From NCBI GenBank assembly GCA_018969935.1, contig JAGWXJ010000056.1, forward strand, positions 1 through 10,760: a stretch of 10,760 nucleotides of DNA, written 5' to 3'. Source of the DNA: Alphaproteobacteria bacterium (GTDB taxonomy: Bacteria; Pseudomonadota; Alphaproteobacteria; Micavibrionales; UBA1664). The notes beneath the pieces are model-generated. The model did no database searches. It worked only from the letters and a program-made list of their open reading frames with translations, and was not told the DNA's origin. Both the position numbers and the translations under genes were made by a program. Below, in pieces: positions 6,933-10,760 of the stretch (its first letter is position 1; each line of letters starts with the position of its first letter).

Positions 6933-8276
6933 TTAGGCAAGGGTAAACGCGGGCGCTTGCCCACCTTTGTACAGGTGGAAGTGGTTGACGCTGATGGTGC
7001 CCGCATAAAAGCTGGCTGCGCAGGCGCACAGGTAAAACTCCCACATGCGCTTGAAGCGCGGCGTGAACATCTTCGGGTTTTTGGCCTGAATGGTAGGCCA
7101 TGCCTGCTGGAACTTGCGGTTCCACTCGCGCAGCGTGTGGCCATAGCTGGGCCCGAACGAGAAGTGGTTTATAAGCGTAAGCCCCGCTTTGTTGAACGCG
7201 TCCTTGGATGTATGCACGCTGGCAAGCCTGCCGTTGGTGAAGATGTACTTCTGCATGAAGTCGATTTCTTCAAGGTAGCGTTTGTATTCTTCGGGTGTCC
7301 CTTCAACCGTGATGTAATGCAAAAGCGCCTCGCGCCCTTCCTTCATCATCTGTTTGACGGCATCGACATAGCCGGGGAAATCGCCAACGTGTTCCGCCAT
7401 GCCGATGGATGCGATGTGGTCGAATTGCTGGCCCGATGCGGCCGTGTCGCGGAAATCCTGCTTGATGAACGAAACGCGTTCGCCAAGCCCTTCCTCGAAT
7501 ACGCGGCGCTGTGCAACTTCAAGCTGCCCATCGGAAAGTGTAATGCCGATGACATTGGCTTTGCGCTGCTTGGCAACCTCGATGCCGAAATTGCCCCAAC
7601 CACAGCCGATCTCCAACACCGTTTCGCCTTCCTTGGGGTTAAGGCGCGTGATGATGCGGTTGATTTTGCGCTGTTGCAGGTCATCAAGCGTGTTGCCGGT
7701 TACACCAAAGTTGATGCCTTGGGGGCACTGGTCGGTATGCAGGCCCGATGAATACATCATCGTCTGGCCAAGCCACGGGCGATAGAATTCGATACCGTCG
7801 TAATCGTAGTGTTCGCTGATGGATTTCGCGTCCGATTCCTGATCATGGCCGTAATCGGCAAGGTTCTTGGTATATTCCTCGCGGCGGTGGTCGAAGTTGC
7901 CGTCAATGACGCGTTTGAAAGCGGTATAGTTACGCAGGATAACCGTAAGCGGGTCGATAAGGGCGCCATATGCAAGGTTGCCTACGGCATCCCATTTGCC
8001 GTCCATATACGCTTCGCCAAACGTGACGCTGCCGCCTTTGTTGAGAACATCCCAAATCATCAGCGGGTCATGGATACGGATCATCGGGCTGATATCGTCG
8101 GCAGCACCCTTGTTGAGGATGAGGCGCGGATTGCCGTTTGCATCATCAACTGCAACCTTCAGGGAACCTTCCATACGCATTTTCGCAGCCAGTGCGATGG
8201 CACGCATCGTTTCGCGTGCAATGAAGGGGGAGGCCGTAATTTTTTCGCCAATACTGGTTTGAACAAGATGAAGCAT
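6933..8276 (-). CDS. cfa: cyclopropane-fatty-acyl-phospholipid synthase
   Basis: This enzyme transfers a methylene group from S-adenosylmethionine to cis double bonds of membrane phospholipid acyl chains, which usually helps cells in stationary phase or under acid stress. The N-terminal lipid-binding domain (about 1-145) includes SVTFGEAYMDGKWD. The catalytic domain has QTMMYSSG (about 171-178), cofactor motif VLEIGCGWGNFG (220-231), GITLS (244-248), GMAEHVG (292-298), LLHYITV (318-324) and KYIFTNG (343-349). It ends with FKRMWEFYLCACAASF and similar family signatures. At 447 residues it is longer than the E. coli enzyme, mainly in the N-terminal part. I chose ATG 8276 because AGGTG lies 6 bases upstream. 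A GTG at 8285 would add three residues but sits on that site. The gene has its own promoter candidate and is followed after 40 bases by dusB. Confidence 0.93.
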   Translation of the reverse strand: MLHLVQTSIGEKITASPFIARETMRAIALAAKMRMEGSLKVAVDDANGNPRLILNKGAADDISPMIRIHDPLMIWDVLNKGGSVTFGEAYMDGKWDAVGNLAYGALIDPLTVILRNYTAFKRVIDGNFDHRREEYTKNLADYGHDQESDAKSISEHYDYDGIEFYRPWLGQTMMYSSGLHTDQCPQGINFGVTGNTLDDLQQRKINRIITRLNPKEGETVLEIGCGWGNFGIEVAKQRKANVIGITLSDGQLEVAQRRVFEEGLGERVSFIKQDFRDTAASGQQFDHIASIGMAEHVGDFPGYVDAVKQMMKEGREALLHYITVEGTPEEYKRYLEEIDFMQKYIFTNGRLASVHTSKDAFNKAGLTLINHFSFGPSYGHTLREWNRKFQQAWPTIQAKNPKMFTPRFKRMWEFYLCACAASFYAGTISVNHFHLYKGGQAPAFTLA

Positions 8277-8315
8277 AGGGGGCACCTGATTTCATAATAA
8301 TGAGGTTACGACGCC

Positions 8316-8344
8316 TGATTAGTGAATACAGGTTTATATGTCAA
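8316..8344 (-). promoter_or_regulatory. sigma-70-type promoter for cfa
   Basis: On the minus strand a perfect TTGACA (8344-8339) is followed after exactly 17 bases by TAATCA (8321-8316), a weak -10 element. Transcription would start near 8309, giving a leader of about 33 bases before the cfa ATG. A broken inverted repeat (CCTGATT with AATACAGG, 8314-8332) overlaps the -10 and could be an operator. The -35 is strong evidence; the -10 is not. Confidence 0.5.
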
Positions 8345-8382
8345 TAAAAACGGAAGGGACTTGCGGCTCTTGAGGGGGAGGA

Positions 8383-8459
8383 TGGTGGGCCCGGAGGGAT
8401 TTGAACCCACGACCAAACCGTTATGAGCGGTCCGCTCTAACCAACTGAGCTACAGGCCC
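8383..8459 (-). tRNA. tRNA with CAT anticodon, probably tRNA-Ile2 (lysidine-modified)
   Basis: The 77-base minus-strand gene folds as a full cloverleaf. The acceptor GGGCCTG pairs with CGGGCCC, the D-arm is GCTC/GAGC, the anticodon stem GACCG/CGGTT carries loop CTCATAA (anticodon CAT), the T-loop is TTCAAAT, the discriminator is A, and CCA is encoded. The G1-C72 pair rules out an initiator tRNA. The pairs C4-G69 and C5-G68 are the known positive determinants for TilS, which converts C34 to lysidine. The 5' half also resembles alphaproteobacterial tRNA-Ile(GAT). I therefore favour Ile2, reading AUA, over elongator Met. One T-stem pair (50:64) is a U-U mismatch. Confidence 0.93.
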
Positions 8460-8468
8460 CCGCGGCGG

Positions 8469-8497
8469 AACATACATAAAATCTGGATTGATGCCAA
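8469..8497 (-). promoter_or_regulatory. promoter of the CAT-anticodon tRNA
   Basis: On the minus strand TTGGCA (8497-8492) and TATGTT (8474-8469) are separated by exactly 17 bases. The start would fall near 8462, only 2-3 bases before the mature tRNA. The bases between the -10 and the start are all G or C (CCGCCGCG), the GC-rich discriminator typical of stringently controlled stable-RNA promoters. Confidence 0.6.
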
Positions 8498-8514
8498 AAG
8501 GATTATTAGGTGCC

Positions 8515-8573
8515 GCAAAGCAACTGGCACACCCTTTGCATTTACATAATCAAACAATGTAAAGGGGGATGGA
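8515..8573 (+). promoter_or_regulatory. overlapping inverted repeats before the 63-residue membrane protein
   Basis: Three stems share bases. GCAAAG (8515-8520) pairs with CTTTGC (8534-8539). CCCTTTGCAT (8532-8541) pairs with ATGTAAAGGG (8557-8566), 10 base pairs with one G-T. TTTACAT (8541-8547) pairs perfectly with ATGTAAA (8557-8563) around a 9-base spacer. The last two use the AAGGGGGA ribosome-binding site region (8562-8569). A -10-like CATAAT is at 8545-8550, with only a poor CTGGCA (8524-8529) 15 bases before it. The dyad could therefore be an operator over the promoter. If transcription starts further upstream, the stems could instead be alternative mRNA folds that hide the ribosome-binding site. 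Confidence 0.45.
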
Positions 8574-8765
8574 ATGTCGATAGAACGTTTGATGGCAGTA
8601 TTTTATGTAGTGAGCCTGATAAGCGGTAGTTATCTAGCTGTTTCAACAGTAAAAAGCGTGTTTTTTGAGGCCCGCAGGCTGGAGCTTCTGGCCAGTCTGG
8701 AACTGGATGATAACGCCCACAAGGTACTGGTGTTTGATGCCATCGAACCCGCCTCGGGCCGATAA
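8574..8765 (+). CDS. 63-residue single-pass membrane protein, unrecognised
   Basis: The product starts MSIERLMAVF and has one hydrophobic segment at about 6-25, then a helix with basic residues (FFEARRLELLASLELDD, 30-46) and a mixed tail. I recognise no family. Coding is supported by a strong ribosome-binding site (AAGGGGGAT, 8562-8570, about 4-5 bases before the ATG), by the coherent membrane helix, and by the fact that nothing on the other strand here is a better candidate. The layout suggests a short N-terminus outside, or a signal anchor, and an amphipathic cytoplasmic or periplasmic tail; the sequence does not settle the topology. It lies alone between a divergent tRNA and a convergent methyltransferase gene, 9 bases from the latter's stop, so it is probably transcribed by itself. 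Confidence 0.7.
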   Translation: MSIERLMAVFYVVSLISGSYLAVSTVKSVFFEARRLELLASLELDDNAHKVLVFDAIEPASGR

Positions 8766-8774
8766 TATTTAAGG

Positions 8775-9578
8775 TTAAGGGCGGGAGCGGTCAGGCAGGG
8801 GCGTTTCAACGGTGCCCAGCGCATCCGCAAGGCGCTTTTCGGCGCTGCCGGGTTTAAGTGGCTTCTGCTGGCTCTCGGCAGGGGCCCAGCCTGTGGCAAA
8901 AAGCACCTCGATACTGGCTTCCAAAAGGCCATCCGGCGCACTGTGCGCAGCCTTGTAATCGGCTTCCACCGCTTCCCAAAACCCTTTGCCTAAATACTTT
9001 TTACTGCGCGCGGCCAGCGCCAAACCCTCGCCACTCGCCCGAATATCGTGCAGTAACGTCTTGAGCTGCCTGTAAAATATAGTTTTCAACTCGCTATCCA
9101 CAACCGGCAGTGCATAACCTGCGCGCTGCATCAGCCCTGCCATCGTCGGCAAATCCACCATGGGGTGCACGCGGGCGGCAGCCCCGCCAAACATCGCAGC
9201 CTCGGTACGGGTAAGGCTGTCGCGCAATTCGAACATACTCTCGCCACCCAGCATGGCGGCCAGAAACAGCCCATCGGGTTTGAGGGCGCGGCGCATCTGT
9301 ACAAGCACCCCCGGCAAATCGTTGACGCGGTTAAGCGTGCCGTTCACCACAATCAGGTCAAGGCTGGCAGGCGGGTAGGCGAAGTGCTCGATATCCCCCT
9401 CAACAGGCCAGTCCCTTAGCGCCATACCTTCCGGCGCGCCCGCGCCGACCCACAAGGCCTCGGTAAAATCACGGCGTGCCATATCAAGCAACCTGTCACG
9501 AAGGGCCGCCGCGCAATGGTCGTCGAGCAACGAAAGTGTCTTTGCCCTTGATGGCAAACGGGTTTTGAAAATCTGCAT
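8775..9578 (-). CDS. NDUFAF5-like SAM-dependent methyltransferase family protein
   Basis: This 267-residue protein belongs to the class I methyltransferase group often annotated BioC-like in alphaproteobacteria and related to mitochondrial complex I assembly factor NDUFAF5, which hydroxylates an arginine of NDUFS7. Recognisable blocks are NRVNDLPGVLVQMRRALKP (83-101), DGLFLAAMLGGESMFELR (102-119), RVHPMVDLPTMAGLMQRAGY (136-155) and ATGWAPAESQQKPLKPGSA (228-246) with RLADALGT (249-256). The cofactor motif I is unusual: ALWVGAGAP (41-49) lacks the acidic residue that normally precedes the glycine loop, and the N-terminus seems short. It may have weak or changed cofactor use. I chose ATG 9578 because AAGAG lies 5 bases upstream; a GTG at 9584 would add two residues. 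No biotin or complex I genes are adjacent, so the role is inferred from family only. Confidence 0.82.
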   Translation of the reverse strand: MQIFKTRLPSRAKTLSLLDDHCAAALRDRLLDMARRDFTEALWVGAGAPEGMALRDWPVEGDIEHFAYPPASLDLIVVNGTLNRVNDLPGVLVQMRRALKPDGLFLAAMLGGESMFELRDSLTRTEAAMFGGAAARVHPMVDLPTMAGLMQRAGYALPVVDSELKTIFYRQLKTLLHDIRASGEGLALAARSKKYLGKGFWEAVEADYKAAHSAPDGLLEASIEVLFATGWAPAESQQKPLKPGSAEKRLADALGTVETPLPDRSRP

Positions 9579-9727
9579 AAGCACTCTTATGGACGTTTAT
9601 TACCCGAAACAAAAATACAAAAACAGCGTGCAGGGCAGAATCTTTTTGACAACGAAGCCAATCCTGTTGTGAGGTTGATGCTTCATAAAAACTATAAAAA
9701 AATTTTTTAAAACAGGGAGATTATAAA
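9579..9727. promoter_or_regulatory. AT-rich divergent intergenic region with A/T tracts
   Basis: This gap lies between two divergent genes and must hold both promoters. A perfect TTGACA (9646-9651) points right, but no good -10 follows at normal spacing. TATAAA occurs at 9693-9698 without a matching -35. Seven A, six T and four A in a row (9696-9712) make an A-tract/T-tract that should be stiff or curved and contrasts with the GC-rich surroundings. The ribosome-binding site AGGGAGA (9714-9720) for the next gene follows at once. I can fix no exact transcription start on either strand. Confidence 0.4.
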
Positions 9728-10645
9728 ATGCGCGAGATCGTTCGCGGTGCATTCACCGATTCCGTTGGCCCACAGCAACCTGCAAGCAAGCCCGCTGCAG
9801 GTTCAGGCTATAACCACGATTGGGAAATGAAATTCCGCGCCTTCCTTCGTGCAAACGAAGCGGGCCGCAATAAAGACCAGTTTGACCGATCCTCAGGTGG
9901 CGCGGCGTTATTGCGTGGTGACAAAGTCGATGAGGTCGCGCTTTTGGGCATGCTGAAACAGGCCGCCGAAAAACAGTGGGAATTCATGGCCGAAGCGCAC
10001 TCGCCATTCATGCGAGATGGTTTCAACTGGATCCGCGTTATCTTGAAAGAACTCGGCGACGAAACGCGTTACAACAACGCAAATGCCCGTAGCGCACTCG
10101 ATTGCCTCGATACCAGAATTACCGATAGGGGCAGGGGCACAACCGTCTACCCCAATCAGGCCGAACGCGGCATACCCTTCATGCTCCAGCTTTACACGCT
10201 TTTCGCATGGCCGGTCCCTGCAGAAAAACTGGAAGCCGTGCGCTCCAGCATCGCCGAAGCTAAAACCCTGCTGAACGGCGACAAGCCGCGCAGCATTCCT
10301 GCACACTACGGCACCAACGACAAAGCCAAGGCCGAGATGTTCGCAAACCTCGAAGCGGCCCTGACAAGCCAGTGGACACCTATGACGGAAGGCCAGAACG
10401 ATGTTTGGGCAGGCCTCGAAAACATCAAGCACAGGCTTGGCCAATTGGCAAAAGCCTACCCTGATGATACCCGCGCGGCCGAGGCATTGGCATTTTGCGA
10501 AAACCCTGAAAACCATATTCCGCGTACGCTCCGTTGCGTCCAGAAGGTCTATGCGGTTTACGGCTGGCCCGAGCCTGAAGGCGCATCAGCCGCCGTACAG
10601 GCAAAAGTAAGTGCACGCGCTGGCCAAAAGCTGCGTATCTCGTAA
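9728..10645 (+). CDS. unrecognised protein with two internal repeats
   Basis: This 305-residue protein is predicted to be soluble, with no signal peptide or membrane segment. After a disordered-looking N-terminus (about 11-28, rich in Pro, Ala, Ser and Gly) it seems to contain two diverged copies of one unit, at about 72-178 and 204-299. Matching landmarks are QWEFMAE (83-89) with QWTPMTE (215-221), helices ending near RSALD (121-125) and AEALA (251-255), and IPFMLQLYTLFAWPVPAE (149-166) with IPRTLRCVQKVYAVYGWPEPE (264-284). The WPxP element after an aromatic-rich helix is the clearest shared mark. The first copy carries an extra loop at about 131-148. I know no family with this pattern and assign no function. 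The start has a good ribosome-binding site (AGGGAGA, 7 bases before the ATG). It stands alone, between a divergent methyltransferase gene and a tRNA on the opposite strand. Confidence 0.82.
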   Translation: MREIVRGAFTDSVGPQQPASKPAAGSGYNHDWEMKFRAFLRANEAGRNKDQFDRSSGGAALLRGDKVDEVALLGMLKQAAEKQWEFMAEAHSPFMRDGFNWIRVILKELGDETRYNNANARSALDCLDTRITDRGRGTTVYPNQAERGIPFMLQLYTLFAWPVPAEKLEAVRSSIAEAKTLLNGDKPRSIPAHYGTNDKAKAEMFANLEAALTSQWTPMTEGQNDVWAGLENIKHRLGQLAKAYPDDTRAAEALAFCENPENHIPRTLRCVQKVYAVYGWPEPEGASAAVQAKVSARAGQKLRIS

Positions 10646-10682
10646 GCGGGTAGGGGATACAACGGGGGGCTGAAAGAAAAAA

Positions 10683-10759
10683 TGGCGCGCCCGTGAGAAT
10701 TCGAATCTCAAACCTTCTGATCCGTAGTCAGATGCTCTATCCAGTTGAGCTACGGGCGC
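10683..10759 (-). tRNA. tRNA-Arg(ACG)
   Basis: The 77-base minus-strand gene forms a cloverleaf with no mismatches. The acceptor GCGCCCG pairs with CGGGCGC, the D-stem is GCTC/GAGC, the anticodon stem TCTGA/TCAGA carries loop CTACGGA (anticodon ACG), and the T-stem is TGAGA/TCTCA with loop TTCGAAT. The discriminator is G and CCA is encoded. A34 is normally deaminated to inosine by TadA so that CGU, CGC and CGA are read. Six T follow the CCA directly (10682-10677) and may mark the transcript end. Its promoter lies outside the window. Confidence 0.97.
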
Positions 10760-10760
10760 A

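Noticed and set aside
6708..7751. Open frame of 347 codons on the plus strand across the cfa-dusB junction
   Set aside because: It runs antisense to two well-identified enzymes, with no recognisable motifs and no convincing start signal.
8341..8382. T-rich run downstream of the CAT-anticodon tRNA as a terminator
   Set aside because: TTTTTATT is present on the minus strand but no stem precedes it, and it overlaps the cfa promoter region.
8748..8785. CCCGCC/GGCGGG stem between the 63-residue gene and the convergent methyltransferase gene
   Set aside because: Six pairs with a 26-base loop and no T-run on either strand; too weak to call a terminator.
9908..10516. Open frame of 202 codons antisense to the duplicated orphan protein
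   Set aside because: The plus-strand frame has a good ribosome-binding site and an internal protein repeat that would not be expected by chance. The antisense product has neither.
10683..10759. tRNA-Arg as an integration site of a mobile element
   Set aside because: No integrase gene, no repeat of the tRNA 3' end elsewhere in the window, and the neighbouring gene has normal base composition.

Overview
The window looks like ordinary chromosomal DNA of a moderately GC-rich alphaproteobacterium. I infer this from the alphaproteobacterial style of the TrmJ, DusB and Cfa proteins, from a methyltransferase of the NDUFAF5 type with the C-terminal signature usual in that class, and from two chemotaxis receptors whose membrane and HAMP layout is common there. 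No insertion sequence, prophage, CRISPR array, integrase or toxin-antitoxin pair is visible. Almost every base belongs to a gene, and most intergenic gaps are under 150 bases.

Layout. 1-296 (+) is the 3' end of an unrecognised protein. It converges on, and overlaps by 14 bases, a GT4 glycosyltransferase (283-1506, -, TTG start). The tRNA methyltransferase gene trmJ (1546-2277, +) is divergent from that gene. It converges on and overlaps a chemotaxis module read leftwards: a dCache-HAMP receptor (3780-5867), a 49-residue membrane microprotein (3634-3783) that starts on the receptor's stop codon, and a second receptor with almost no periplasmic part (2274-3584). The module ends in an intrinsic terminator that lies inside the 3' end of trmJ. 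Upstream on the same strand are dusB (5906-6892, tRNA dihydrouridine synthase) and cfa (6933-8276, cyclopropane fatty acid synthase). cfa has its own TTGACA-type promoter, and gaps of only 38-40 bases make read-through from cfa into dusB and the receptors possible.

Next come a tRNA with a CAT anticodon (8383-8459, -), probably tRNA-Ile2 matured by TilS, with its own promoter. It is followed by a set of overlapping inverted repeats and a 63-residue single-pass membrane protein (8574-8765, +). A NDUFAF5-like methyltransferase gene (8775-9578, -) converges on that small gene. A 150-base AT-rich divergent region then leads to an unrecognised 305-residue protein built from two diverged copies of a roughly 100-residue unit (9728-10645, +). 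tRNA-Arg(ACG) (10683-10759, -) closes the window.

Themes. Several genes concern tRNA: two tRNAs, trmJ and dusB. Two more act at the membrane or envelope (cfa and the glycosyltransferase), and two are chemoreceptors. I see no clearly new multi-gene system. The best leads are the duplicated orphan protein, the receptor-coupled microprotein, and the nested inverted repeats before the 63-residue gene. Inverted repeats also sit over stop codons at both convergent overlaps and over start signals at dusB and the large receptor.
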